The notes beneath the pieces were generated by a model that worked only from the letters and a program-made list of their open reading frames with translations, did not search any database and was not told the origin of the DNA. The position numbers and the translations under genes are program-made. DNA of 64,000 nt from Diogma glabrata (taxonomy: Eukaryota > Arthropoda > Insecta > Diptera > Cylindrotomidae). Below, in pieces: positions 21,400-31,964 of this stretch (the stretch's first letter is position 1; each line of letters begins with the position of its first letter). The stretch spans positions 249,197,394-249,261,393 of the forward strand of contig OY856188.1 in the NCBI GenBank assembly GCA_963693315.1, given 5' to 3'.

Positions 21400-23390
21400 T
21401 TTTTTTAGTCTCCGGATGGGGTAGTCAGCTAGACTTCTTCCTTTCGTCCTGTCCTGCAATGGGCAAGATATTTTGCGGGATACTAAAGAGAATTTAAATT
21501 TTTTTAGTTATTTTTTATGTTAATTTTTTCCTAAATTTAATTTTGTTTAGGGAGCCAACTCTAGTTAGGTCAAGGCAGCTAGATTAAAGGGTCCTACTAT
21601 TTGGATCAAGTCTAATCATCGCGTCATCAACTGCAACAGGATAGAAATTCGGGGAAACATCGTTTCAAGTTTTTGATAATTTTTTGGTATAATGTGCAAA
21701 CGTAAACCTAATAAGGAGAGGGTTCTGGCAGGGCAGTGCACCCTTACATTGAAAGTAATTCCTTTTCGAAAGTAATTCCTTTCCATTCCAAATTTCTGGT
21801 AAAGAGGTTGGTTACTAGAATTAACAAGGTTTACCTTAAACTAATAGATCTTTTAGTTACAAAGAGATACCTGAAACACCCTTCGCAAATCATGTGTGGC
21901 ATTCACATCAGATTATTCATTATATCGAAATAATTTTCACTTTCCTTACATATATCTTTATATAAAACATTAAACAAAAACATTGGCATCAGAATAAAAA
22001 CAAATGTATCCTACATCTCATTAATAATTCATCAGAACAGCAAAAAAAATTGCTTGTTGAATGCTGATGTTTATCGGTAGCCAGCCTATTAATTATTGTT
22101 ATGTCTGTTTTCATCTTAAATATTTCCTTAGAATTTTGTTACTTTCGTTACTATACTTTCTCTTTCAATATCTTTAAGATATTATTATAATTGATTTAAA
22201 ATCTTTATAAAACTATGAAAGCAGAACAAAAAATAAATATGAATAAATTATATTTGTAATTATACAAAATTTTATATATTTTCTTATATGCATGTCATGG
22301 TCAAATATATTGGATATCTTCTTGTAGCAAAATTTATGTATCAAGTTTTTATATGATTATAAAAAAAATCCAGTGTTTGTTGTCAGAAAACAGTCGTAAC
22401 TAAATAGCCACTGACCCTGAACCCACTTCAGTTCTCTCTGTACGAAACCAATCAACTCCGATCACAATCAGATAACAATTGTTATAAATTTAATAAAAAA
22501 CAAAACTCATTCAGTTTTCAACAATAAAGATGTAAACTAAAAAGAATTAAATTACATTACTTCAACTTATTTATTTTATTTCTTTTGAAATTAATGTATA
22601 TCAATCACAATTGGATATCAAACCAACAATAACGATAACTACTACTACGGTAATGGAGAAGAAAATTACAATTAAAATGATTTTCTTATTTATTTTTATT
22701 ACTTCTTAGACGATGGATAAAAGACATTTTGATGTAATTATTTATAAGCAATTTAAAAAAATATATATATAACGTTAATTTTATTTAATGGAATTGATTG
22801 AGTTAATGTAATGAAAGCAGTTGGAAATTTTTTCTACGCTAGAATGGGTTTTCTTTGTTTGCCAATAGAAAGCTTTATAAATTGCTCGTTGAGGTGAATG
22901 AGAAGTAAATGTCCAGAGATATTTCATATTTTTTAAGAATATAGTTCTATCTTTATCTTTAAAAACAATAAAATTATAAACAGTAAAATAAAGTCAATAA
23001 TTATTAAAACTAATCTTCAGCTTGGTGTATTTTTTTATGATATTGTTTGTTTGAATTTGATATTTTCCCAGAGGGATGCAGAGTAATATGAAAGATTCTT
23101 CAAATTGATTCAAATTTGTCACACGGCTGTCAAATTGCTTAAAAATAATATATTTTCTTCTAATCAAGCTGCGCCAGTTTTAATAATAAACAAATGTGGG
23201 TGCATAATCAGAAATAATCAATATTTTCGTTTTTTTATGTGTGAATTTAATTTAGGAAAATATTTTTCACTTCACCACAATTTTAAATTGTGTGAAGTAA
23301 TGCAATCTATCGAGAGAAAAAAATCTTACATACCCCAAATTTTGTTTTTTCTTTTGTTTGGGACCATTCATTATCTAAATAGCCAATAAA
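21400..23390. other. AT-rich DNA, no gene seen
   Basis: No coding signal. A 17-bp direct repeat (GAAAGTAATTCCTTTTC type) occurs at about 21750-21785. A TCAGTT initiator-like hexamer near 22428 sits in a locally less AT-rich patch, which is too little to call a promoter. Confidence 0.5.
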
Positions 23391-24576
23391 AATTTTGGTG
23401 TACGTCTGTCTGTGTGTGGGTGGGTGGTTGTTTGACCTTTCTGCATATGATCTTGATGAATCTTTGCAAATGATCCAGATTCACTTGAAAATGGAAGATT
23501 TGGATTCATTTTAAATTTGGAGAAAATGTCGGAGGGTCTCCCAAACTTCTAAGTTTAATTCTTGAATAACTTCTAATCCCGGTTTATGATCTTATGGAAA
23601 CTTGGTATATAAGGTTTTAATACTGTTTCCAATATTTCTGCATACCAACTTCCGGTTAAAAAGTTTTTCTCCCAAGTGTTTATCGCTACTGTAGCCTACA
23701 ATTACTAACCGATTGTCATGAAACGTTAATAAAAGTTTTAAGTAATATGAGAAAAATTTAATCAGCTTTTGGAGTACATACATTGGATAAAGGGTTGGAG
23801 GGAATTTTGGGATCATACAACATTCGTTCGTGAATGAACTTTGATGACCCTTTGGAAAAATATGCAAATATGTATGGCAAGGAGCTGATCAGTTTTTGAC
23901 CGATATTGAACAAAGTGGTAGGGGGTCCCCCGAGCACCTATATTTTGAAAGCTCAACAACATCTGTACCTGATAATCGAATTGGATGAAAATTGGTACGT
24001 AAGAGTTTAGTTTAGTTCACAACAGTTCTGCATCCCGATTTCTAGTTTTTCACTTCCAATAAAAAATTTTCTTTTGTAATTTTTTGAAGGGTTTTCAGTG
24101 TCGTTATGCACACTACAGCCTTCAATAATGAAGTGATTATGATGGAGCTTATGAAAGAGGTTTCAATTGGTTTGGGAAGACAATGATCATCTTTCGGGAT
24201 ACATTGAGCAAAGTGCCGGGGGTCTACCATACAACTGTTGACTTGTCACACTTTGTTTTTAAAGTTTGTTGGAAGCATACAGACTTTATTCATTAATCAA
24301 TTTTATTGACACTTTGAAAAAAGCTGCAGACTTAAATAACAAAGAACTGATTTGTTTTTGGACAATATTGAGATAAGTAGTGGGGGGAACACTGTTTATT
24401 GTGTAACCATTTTTTCAATGTTTGTTGGGAGCACACAACATTCGTTCGTGGATGAATTATGATGACACTTTGGAAAAAGATGCAAATATGTATAGCAAAG
24501 AAATTATTAGTTTTTGAACGATAGTGAGCAAAGTGGTGCCCCAAGTGTGTCCCCCGAGCACCTGTTTTTTTGAAAG
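23390..24576 (+). repeat. diverged tandem repeats with CCCCCGAGCACCT boxes
   Basis: The best pair, 23817-23952 and 24435-24576, both start ACAACATTCGTTCGTG, share TTTGGAAAAA-ATGCAAATATGTAT and AGTTTTTGAxCGATA, and end CCCCCGAGCACCT followed by TTTTTGAAAG. Weaker copies lie at about 24160-24230 and 24300-24390. A TGTCTGTCTG-type stretch precedes them near 23405. The block ends exactly where the gypsy LTR begins. Confidence 0.65.
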
Positions 24577-24731
24577 TGTACGGTTAGCTAACCATGGCTC
24601 ATTATTTTACTTTTATATAACTGGTTTGGTTACAAATATAATAATTATACTGTAATTAAATATTGTATTGAAATAAAACATTATTATTATTTGAGCTACG
24701 GAATAGGTTGAATGTTTATTTATAACATACA
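24577..24731 (+). repeat. 5' LTR of Mag-like gypsy element G3
   Basis: Starts TGTACGG and ends AACATACA, giving the TG...CA form. It contains a TTATATAA box near 24617 and an AATAAA signal near 24671. It is followed directly by GGCGACGAAAAA, a primer-binding-like sequence common next to the 5' LTR of Mag-type elements. Only one LTR is found, so the right boundary is inferred. Confidence 0.55.
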
Positions 24732-24745
24732 GGCGACGAAAAATA
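24732..24745 (+). promoter_or_regulatory. candidate tRNA primer-binding site
   Basis: GGCGACGAAAAA lies immediately after the LTR end. Mag-type gypsy elements commonly show TGGCGACG here; the first T is replaced by A in this copy. Confidence 0.4.
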
Positions 24746-24840
24746 ATTAAATTAAATTAAATTAAATTAAATTTAACTTAAATAGTTGGTTAAGAAATAA
24801 ATTTTTAGTAGTGTGTATTAAAGATAAGCGCGTGCAAAAT

Positions 24841-25623
24841 ATGACAACCTTCGAGAAATTTGACATAACTGTTGAGGATTTCGAGTCATATTATGATCGG
24901 TTTTGCTGTTTTTCTGAAGCAAATAAATATGCAGAGCAAAACAAATTAAACATGTTCTTAGCGAGCTTAGGAGCAATTCATTTTCAAAAGTTTGTTAACT
25001 TGTTGGCTCCCTGTAAACCGGCTAACTCAACTATTGTAAAATGTGTTGATTTGTTAAAAACTCATTTTAGTCCAGCTAAACTAAAACGAATTGAGAGATA
25101 TAAATTCAATCAAAGGTGCCAAGGTCCACAAGAAAGTATAGCGGATTTTTTGGAAGCCTTAAGAAGCATAGCGCGTGGATGTGAGTATGGCACATTTTTG
25201 GAAGAAGCAATTTGCGATAGAATTGTAGTAGGTGTAAGAAGTAACCATATTACGGAAGAGTTATTAAAAGACTATACTCTTAATTTTCACAAAGCGGCAG
25301 CTTTACCCAAGCAATTGGAAATTGCAGAAATAGAATCAACCAAATTTAAAATGGATGATTCATATGCCGATGTAAACAGGGTGAGTAAATATTTTAATAA
25401 TAGTGAAATATTTTCTTCTGGTCGTAGATGTTCTTATTGTGGTTCAACAAGATGTAAAGAAGAGAAATGTAAGGCAAGGTTCTGGTGGTGTTTCAAGTGC
25501 CAAGTAGTAGGGCATAGTGCAAAAATGTGTTCTTCGAATGGACAAAATAAGAGCGGTAATAGGCACCGAAGAATCCATAATGTAGATGGAAGTTATGAGG
25601 AAGAAGATGAATTCACGTATTGA
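24841..25623 (+). CDS. gag: Gag of Mag-like Ty3/gypsy element G3
   Basis: An open frame of about 260 residues; the in-context ATG is at 24841 (MTTFEKFDITVEDFESYYDR), although the frame stays open a little upstream. It has the retrotransposon Gag fold signature: YYDRFCCFSEAN, a P-x-NSTIVKCVDLL segment, ERYKFNQRCQGPQESIADF, and a downstream region with CDRIVVGVR. Two Cys-rich knuckles follow near residues 195-235: CSYCG-x-CKEEKC, and CFKCQVVGHSAKMC, which is a CX2CX4HX4C knuckle. An acidic tail precedes the TGA. The product would coat element RNA in virus-like particles. Unlike most frames in the window it is uninterrupted, so this element is younger, though pol behind it is damaged. Confidence 0.9.
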   Translation: MTTFEKFDITVEDFESYYDRFCCFSEANKYAEQNKLNMFLASLGAIHFQKFVNLLAPCKPANSTIVKCVDLLKTHFSPAKLKRIERYKFNQRCQGPQESIADFLEALRSIARGCEYGTFLEEAICDRIVVGVRSNHITEELLKDYTLNFHKAAALPKQLEIAEIESTKFKMDDSYADVNRVSKYFNNSEIFSSGRRCSYCGSTRCKEEKCKARFWWCFKCQVVGHSAKMCSSNGQNKSGNRHRRIHNVDGSYEEEDEFTY

Positions 25624-25697
25624 CAATGGTGAGTCATCTTCTGCTATCGAATGTAAGTAACAAAATTTGATTCATTATTATAATCGAAGATCAAGAA

Positions 25698-26493
25698 GTG
25701 TTGATGGAATTTGACACCGGAGCAACGGTGTCGGTAATACATGAGAGCATGTTTCTTCAAAAATTTAGAAATTGTAAGGTAAATAAATCCTCAACAGTTA
25801 TTAAAACATATTTTGGAGAGAAATTGGCCGTATTTGGGGAGATCATAGTTAATGTTAAATATAAAAATCTAAATTATGTTACTGTTATTGGTTATAGCAA
25901 AAAAACACCCTGTGACTGGTGCGTTATTTGGTCATAATTGGATGAATAAATTACGGATTGATTTTTCATATTTACAGTCCAGTTTATCAATCAATTCAGT
26001 GGAAACTGGTATTAGCCAAGAGATTAATGAACTCATTAAGAAATATTCAGTTTGTTTTGATGAAATACCAGGCTCAATTAAAAATTTCAAAGTAGATTTG
26101 GTTCTAAAAACAGATTGTGTACCTCGATTTTGTAAACCATACACATTTCCTTACGCGTATTGTGAAAAAGTAGAAGCGGAGTTACTACACATGAAGAGAG
26201 AGAACATCATAGAGAAGGTTCAACATAGTAGCTGGGCTACTCCTATTATTGCTGTAATGAAACCTATAGGTGGAGTAAGATTGTGTGGAAATTTTAAAGT
26301 TACTCTTAACCCAAATTTAGATGTGAATGTTCCTCCGCTTCCACATTTAGATGATATTTACGTAACGGCATTAGATCTATCTAATGATTATTTACAAGTG
26401 TTGGTGAACGAGCCATCTCAAAAGCTGTTAGTAGTGAATACTCATCTTGGTATGTTCAAGTTTAAAAAATTACCTTACGGTGTAGAAGCTTAG
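25698..26493 (+). pseudogene. pol: G3 pol: protease and RT N-terminal half, frameshifted
   Basis: The protease motif FDTGATVSVI has the catalytic DTGA at 25713-25724. After about 70 residues the reading switches frame near 25900 and continues as HPVTGALFGHNWMNKL into the RT linker. RT blocks are GSIKNFKVDLVLKTDCVPRF, ENIIEKVQHSSWATPI and KPIGGVRLCGNFKVTLNPN. The first catalytic Asp is in ALDLSNDYLQ. The segment between HLDDIYV and ALDLSN is shorter than in the family; the usual LxGGxxFSK stretch is missing. Translation stops at 26491-26493 after KFKKLPYGVEA. Confidence 0.88.
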
Positions 26494-26499
26494 ACCTTC

Positions 26500-27490
26500 T
26501 TTTTTTCAATCCATTCTGTATTAGGTTCTTGTAAATATTAAAAGGGTGTCATGCTATTTGGACGACATTTTAATTTCAGTGGTTGACTAAACTGACTGTT
26601 TTAAAAAAACTTGTTTGGATTTTGATAGACTTATGTCTTTCAATATTAAAGTAAATTTAAAAAAATGTCAGTTTTTTAAACTGAGTGTGGAATATGTTGC
26701 CACAAACAAAATTAAAAGCTACTGCACATGCTCCTGAGCCTGTCAATGAAAAGCAGTTGAGATCTTTTTTATGTTTGGTTCAAGCATATTCTGAATACAT
26801 TAAAATGACAGCAGACACTTTAAAACATCTTTATAATATTATTTCTAGTGGTTCCTGGCAGTAGGCAGACGACGAACAAAAAGCATTTGAAAGAAATAAA
26901 CGATTATTAACAACATCCAACATTTTGGAGCTGTACGATCCCTCAAAATCACTCATTTTGGAATGTGACGTCTCACAGTACGGAATAGGTGCAGTTCTTA
27001 GCCAAAAATTGGAATCAGAAGTAGGAGATGGTAAACCAATCGCTTTTGCGTCAAGAACATTAAACAAAACAGAACGTAACTACTCACAAATTGAGAAAGA
27101 GGCCCTAAGCTTGAAGTTAGGGGTTACTAAGTTCCATAAGTATCATCATAAGTATCATAAGTATCGATCATAAGCCACTGGTGTACTTATTTGTTTCAAA
27201 GAAATGATTTCCTACACTGGCTGCATCACAACTCCAAAGATGGTCAATAATACTATTAGCGTACCAGTTTATCATCAAATATAAGGAAGGAAAGCACATT
27301 GTTGGAGCAGATGCTTTATCGCGTCTGCCTCTACCCCTTACTATTCGTAATAATAAAGAGGAAGAATATATTAATAACCTACCTTTTTCCAGATTTCCTA
27401 TCACTCACAAAGACAAATCAAACTCCACAGCTAAAGATAAAATCTTTCCAAAGTCCTGATTTTAACCCAAAACGGATGGCCAACGGATAA
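26500..27490 (+). pseudogene. pol: G3 pol: RT C-terminus and RNase H, broken
   Basis: The YLDD catalytic motif is intact at 26555-26566 (CYLDDILISVVD) but lies out of frame with the preceding block. The fingers-to-connection sequence is degraded between 26580 and 26880. RNase H is open at 26900-27170: SLILECDVSQYGIGAVLSQ, then FASRTLNKTERNYSQIEKEAL, followed by a (CATAAGTATCAT) slippage that duplicates part of the KFHKY stretch. A shifted frame near 27200-27330 gives LAASQLQRWSIILLAYQF and GADALSRLPLP, the usual end of the domain. Confidence 0.85.
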
Positions 27491-27539
27491 CAATAACCTA
27501 GAGTTAAAACCTTATCATCAACGTCATACTAAAATTACC

Positions 27540-28468
27540 GTGTTAAATAATTGTCTTCTCTGGGGAATACGTGTAATTGTACCAACAGAACTTAGAAGAC
27601 ATGATTTGCTTCATGAAAAACATCCGGGAATAAATCGAATGAAATCATTAGAACGGAGTCTAGTATGGTGGCCAGGAATTGATAATGACATAGTTAGTCT
27701 CATAAAACTTTGTGTACCTTGCCAACAGTCACAAAATTCCCAGGTGGAAGTACCTTTAGACCCATGGCCATGGACTAATCATCCTTGGCAAAAACTACAT
27801 ATTGATTTCGTAAAAAAAGATAACAAAACCAACTTCATCATTGTTGATAGCCATTCAAAATGGATAGACATTTTTTTAATGCAGAAAACTACAGCAAGCG
27901 GAACCTCTTCTAAATTGAAATCAACTTTTTCAACATTTGGAATACCACAGGAAATAGTGTCGGATAACGGACCACCTTTTGCATCAGAAGAGTTTGCAGA
28001 GTTCTGTAAAGCAAACGCAGTGCAACATACTAAGACCCCACCATATCATGCAAAATCGAACGGATTGGCCGAGAAAGGGCCAAACATTTAAAAAAGTCCT
28101 TGAGAGGAAGTTAATAGAGGGAGACAAAAGAAGCACTCAATCACAAATCGATAATTTTCTTTTCGCTAACCGCAACACGCCTCATTCTATCACGGGATTG
28201 ACACCAAGTGAAGTGATGCTAAAATTTAAGCCCAGAACTAAACTAAAAAAAAGTAGAGTATGAGAACAATATGAGAATATTTATAGAACATGAAAGTGTC
28301 TTGGTTAAAACGGTACGCGGAGAAAATGTATCCCGGGTGCAAGGAATAATTATCAAAAAGAAAAGTAATGTTTTCTATGTCGTAAAAGTTGGGCATAAAA
28401 TCCGCTGGTGCCTTGCAGATCATCTAAAAAAGTCGTTGCTTGCTGAGATCAACACAAGTATAGTATGA
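27540..28468 (+). pseudogene. pol: G3 pol: integrase, nearly complete
   Basis: HEKHPGINRMKSLERSLVWWP and CVPCQQSQ form the HHCC region and its flank. The DDE core is present: LHIDFVKKD (first Asp), VDSHSKWIDIF, IVSDNGPPFASEEF (second Asp) and PPYHAKSNGLAEKG (Glu). These are Mag-lineage sequences. A frameshift near 28078 moves reading to TFKKVLERKLIEGDKR and NFLFANRNTPHSITGLTPSE. A stop at 28261 and a new frame from 28271 (HESVLVKTVRGENVSR) complete the C-terminal region. The element ends without a recognisable 3' LTR; family X sequence starts about 130 bp further on. Confidence 0.9.
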
Positions 28469-28596
28469 CTACCTTCAACAACATTTGATTCAAAACTTCA
28501 AGATAATCGCCCAAAACTCGCTCCTGAACGATTCCAAGCTGCTTCATAAGCAAAAACATTTTGTTTGACCTTTATTTATTTTCCTTCGTTTTCTTA

Positions 28597-28854
28597 TGGG
28601 GGCTGGACGTGGTGATCGTGGTTCTTTCGCATAAGGGGGTTGCCAGAGTCTACTCATTTTACTTGTTTTGTTTTTTTTCTATCCGTCCGCTTGGTCTCGA
28701 AATACGCGTACAACACTGTTATTTGTAATGGAGCAGCAGGAATTATTTCTCGATCCCATAGGCTGAAGCTGGCTTGGGGCTAAATAAATCTCATCCAGGT
28801 GCGCGACCTGCTATACCACTTCGCTGCTATGCCGCGAAGAAGCTCTTCACTACA
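28597..28854 (+). repeat. family X right-end module, copy X1
   Basis: About 258 bp, starting GGGGGCTGGACGTGGTGATC and ending CTCTTCACTACA. It aligns over its whole length with 37060-37293 and 47975-48228; shared blocks include TCGAAATACGCGTAC, GGAGCAGCAGG, TTGGGGCT and ATCTCAT-AGGTGCGCG. Two hairpins lie near the end: AGGT/ACCT at 28797-28809 and CTTCGC/GCGAAG at 28819-28839. Upstream similarity with the other copies stops at about 28597, so this copy looks left-truncated. Confidence 0.85.
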
Positions 28855-28939
28855 CACATTAATTGGCTAATTTTTAAATAATGTATGTTTTGATAAATAA
28901 TAAATAATGTATATTTTGTCATTTACTTACTAATAAATG

Positions 28940-29095
28940 CTCTATTTGAACTGATCCTGTCCTGGTCCGGATCTAGTAGGGCTGCCTGATCCAGTTTGGA
29001 TAGTTTGAGGCGTTGTATTACTAATCAGGACCTGTTCAGGGTGCCTGATCCGGACCCTATCAGTGGTAGGGAAAGCGGTATCCTGTCCACATCTG
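28940..29095. repeat. GATCC/GTCC-rich imperfect inverted repeats
   Basis: GC-richer patch with GGTCCGGATC and its exact inverse GATCCGGACC about 85 bp apart, plus repeated CTGATCC and CAGGACC elements. Origin unknown. Confidence 0.5.
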
Positions 29096-29239
29096 AGTCC
29101 TTACATAATGCTAGACTTAAATTCAATGGCTTTGAATATCCCCAGATGCTATATTGAAGGTTTTTTTTCTATATATTCAATCCAGAATGTTCAAATAACG
29201 ACCAGGTCTTAAACACATTCTGTAAAATGAATAGAAAAA

Positions 29240-29318
29240 GTGGTTTCCCTCTGGAATTGAACCCGGCACCAATGAGTTACAAGGATGGCACTTTATTAAC
29301 TGAACTAAAACGGTGACA
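29240..29318 (-). other. tRNA-derived relic (SINE head or tRNA pseudogene)
   Basis: On the minus strand a perfect pol III B box, GGTTCAATTCC (29253-29263), lies 40-50 nt after an A-box-like TAGTTCAGTTAATA (29294-29307). A CTTGTAA anticodon-loop-like heptamer sits between them, as in tRNA-Thr(UGU). Stems are mutated, so it is not a functional tRNA. A SINE body may follow at lower coordinates but its end is not clear. Confidence 0.5.
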
Positions 29319-29329
29319 ACTTGAAAAAT

Positions 29330-30800
29330 TATTGAATAAGCTGTCGTAAGTAAAATATGCTAGAGACCTTTTATGATAATATACACTGTTTTGTAAAACA
29401 TCAACAACAAAAAGCGACAATATTGTCATAACAAACATTACGATATATTTTCTTTTACTAATCAACAAAATCCCAAAATCATTAATAATTTTAAAGACAA
29501 TAATCTGAATATCAAACCAAATAAACAAAAAATTATTTTAAAACCAAATGGAAGTCACAAAGTAATCATCCATAACATATACGAGACAAACCATCTTTAT
29601 ACAAATATATAAATATATCAATTTTTCATCCAAGATAAATTGAATTCTTGTTCTTAAATTATATCCTTAAACCGCAATAAATTAATGTTCGTACGAAAAC
29701 CAAACGAGAAAAACTTACAAATCTGGAAAAGATTTGATTTTCTGTGGTTTTTGTTTGTGTGTTTTCATTGCAATTCAATATGAAGAAAATTTAGTTTAAA
29801 ATAAAAAAATGGAAAATTGAAGGAAATTGTTTTTCAATTTGTATAAATAGAAAAATAAATAAAATTTTCTAAAAGAGAAATTGAAAAGATAAATTAATCA
29901 GAATTCTGGGAAACTCGTAAATCAATTATAATATTGGAAAATAAATGTATGTCTTTAGTTTTTAATTATGAAATAAACATTTATAGATTTTTAATATATT
30001 GATAATTTGTTATTTATTATTTGACATTTTTTTATACAAACGAACACTTTTTTTCCTTTCAGAATATATAAACAAAAATTCTTCTCCATCAAACCCAACT
30101 GCTTTCCTACAATTTTTCTTTCTTTAATCCTAACATAGAAAAATCAACGACAGTATTCTATTCCTACCTCGAGGCCACCGTGAAATTTTTCATACCTCCA
30201 CCAAACAATAGAATTATTACAATAATAATCAGAACACAAAAGAAAAAAATACAAATGTTAAATCTATTACAAGAACAATAATAACAATATCATAGTATTT
30301 TATAAAAACAATTTACGATTTTTTTTAATAAATTTAATAAAAGATTATCCAAGAAAATTTTATGTAAGAAAAATGAAACCAACAATAAATTATACAGAAA
30401 TTATAACGGAAACAATTTTTATTGCACAATTTTTAATTTAAAATTTATTTACCACATATTTTGGTAAATAATATGTTTATGACCTTAGTTGTGCAATTAT
30501 TTGAATTGTTTTTTTCTTCTTTGTTTAATGTTGAGTTATTGTGGTTACGGTTTTACTTTAATCTAAAACAATTAAGTAAATAGCTGCATTATATTGTTAT
30601 TATACGTAAAACGAAATAATATAAATTGTTTTCCGACGTGAAACATAGCACATATTGTTCTAATAGCATATTTTGCTCATAATTTTCAGAATAACCAAAA
30701 AACAATAAAATAACCTAGAATTTGTATTGTTTTGACTACTTAAATTTAAAAAAATTAAAATAACTAAAAGGAACTAGAAATAGAGAACAAAAAAAACGTA
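29330..30800. other. AT-rich DNA, no gene seen
   Basis: No coding sequence. A TTTTTTTCCTTTCAG acceptor-like sequence at about 30048-30062 is followed by a pyrimidine-containing, less AT-rich stretch up to 30200 with no open frame, so no exon is called. Confidence 0.5.
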
Positions 30801-30824
30801 CGGTTAAACAATACTGTTCTGACA

Positions 30825-30875
30825 ATTACAGGACAGGACGAATGGAGGAGGTCCATTAACTACATTCGTCCTGAG
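30825..30875. repeat. small hairpin
   Basis: CAGGACGAATG and its exact inverse CATTCGTCCTG surround an 18-bp centre in otherwise AT-rich DNA. Confidence 0.6.
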
Positions 30876-31534
30876 AACATAAGGAAGTATTTAGGTTAGA
30901 CAAGGTATCTAATCCAAACCCAGAGATAGAGGGTCTTATGTTTTCGTCAAAATAGACGGGCAATTAAAATTACCAGGGTCTTCTACAAAAAAATTAAATA
31001 CTTGTTTTTTGACAAAAAAAGATAACGTAATACTGGTGAAGGCCACAATATTCGTTCGTTACCTGCAATAATCATTTGAAGTAATATGGTAGAATTTACT
31101 TCCTGAACTAACAATCTAGCCAGATATCTAATAGAAAGCTAACCACAGTCAAACCATAGAAAAAAAGGGAAAACAGCATTGATGAAAAATGCAATCCACA
31201 AAACAACAAAATAAGTTTATAGCTTGGTATGCTGAGAATATTAACGAAAATGTAACAAATGCAATTACGTAGATTTTTCTTATGTTTGTTTTTAACAGAG
31301 TTAATATAAAAGAAATTGGTAATGTTATTATGAACTGAAACAATACGATTTTGGAGAATCGTGTTAATTTATATTGATTGTTAGTTGTATGGACAATGAA
31401 TAGTGTGATGCATTGTTGATAATATTATGTTTGTTGTTATGTGTATTTGCAAATGTTGATATTAAAAATACCAAGTAGTCATATTATAAGGAAGATATTG
31501 GGTGTAGGTCTTCTTATAAATGCTACTGGTCCGA

Positions 31535-31960
31535 TATTACGTTGAATTGTGGCATAACATTCTCTACAACATCGTCGCACTGTTGCTGATGTCGTTTTTT
31601 TTATAAATATCATCACCAACAAGCTCGGATGAAATCAGGTCCATAACGCCTCAGACGTATGTTTTTCCCCGTTTAACTCATCAATCGGTTTGTCCAAATA
31701 GTCAACCTTTCGATATTACTCACTATTATAGTAATAATATGCAATAGGATTTCTTTGTGCGTACATCGTACAAATGGAATGCTTTGCCCGAATAGTCTCG
31801 AGTGCTTTCAATCCAGAAAGATTTAAAAAAAGCGGCCACCAACACCTCAAGACCTATGTTGTTGTAGGACCTAGGTCTTAAAAGTATCTATGTGTTGTTG
31901 TGACACATTTGCAATTCCTACTACACAACACTTTTTATTAAAAAAAAAATTAATTACTTA
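31535..31960 (+). pseudogene. CR1-like non-LTR element 3' end
   Basis: Plus-strand frames read FFINIITNKLG near 31600-31630, then DFFVRTSYKWNALPE near 31752-31795 and FNPERFKK near 31808-31830. This is the CR1/Jockey C-terminus (LFxxIxxxxxD...FFxRTxxxWNxLPxxxxxxxSxxxFK). It is followed by a short 3' tail and an A-rich run near 31950. Only the terminal 400 bp are present, consistent with ordinary 5' truncation. Confidence 0.75.
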
Positions 31961-31964
31961 CAAA

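Noticed and set aside
22420..22470. Initiator-like TCAGTT within a less AT-rich patch that could be a gene 5' end.
   Set aside because: No TATA box or downstream promoter element at the right spacing, and no coding sequence follows.
30048..30200. Pyrimidine tract plus CAG resembling a 3' splice site.
   Set aside because: No open frame follows it in any phase.
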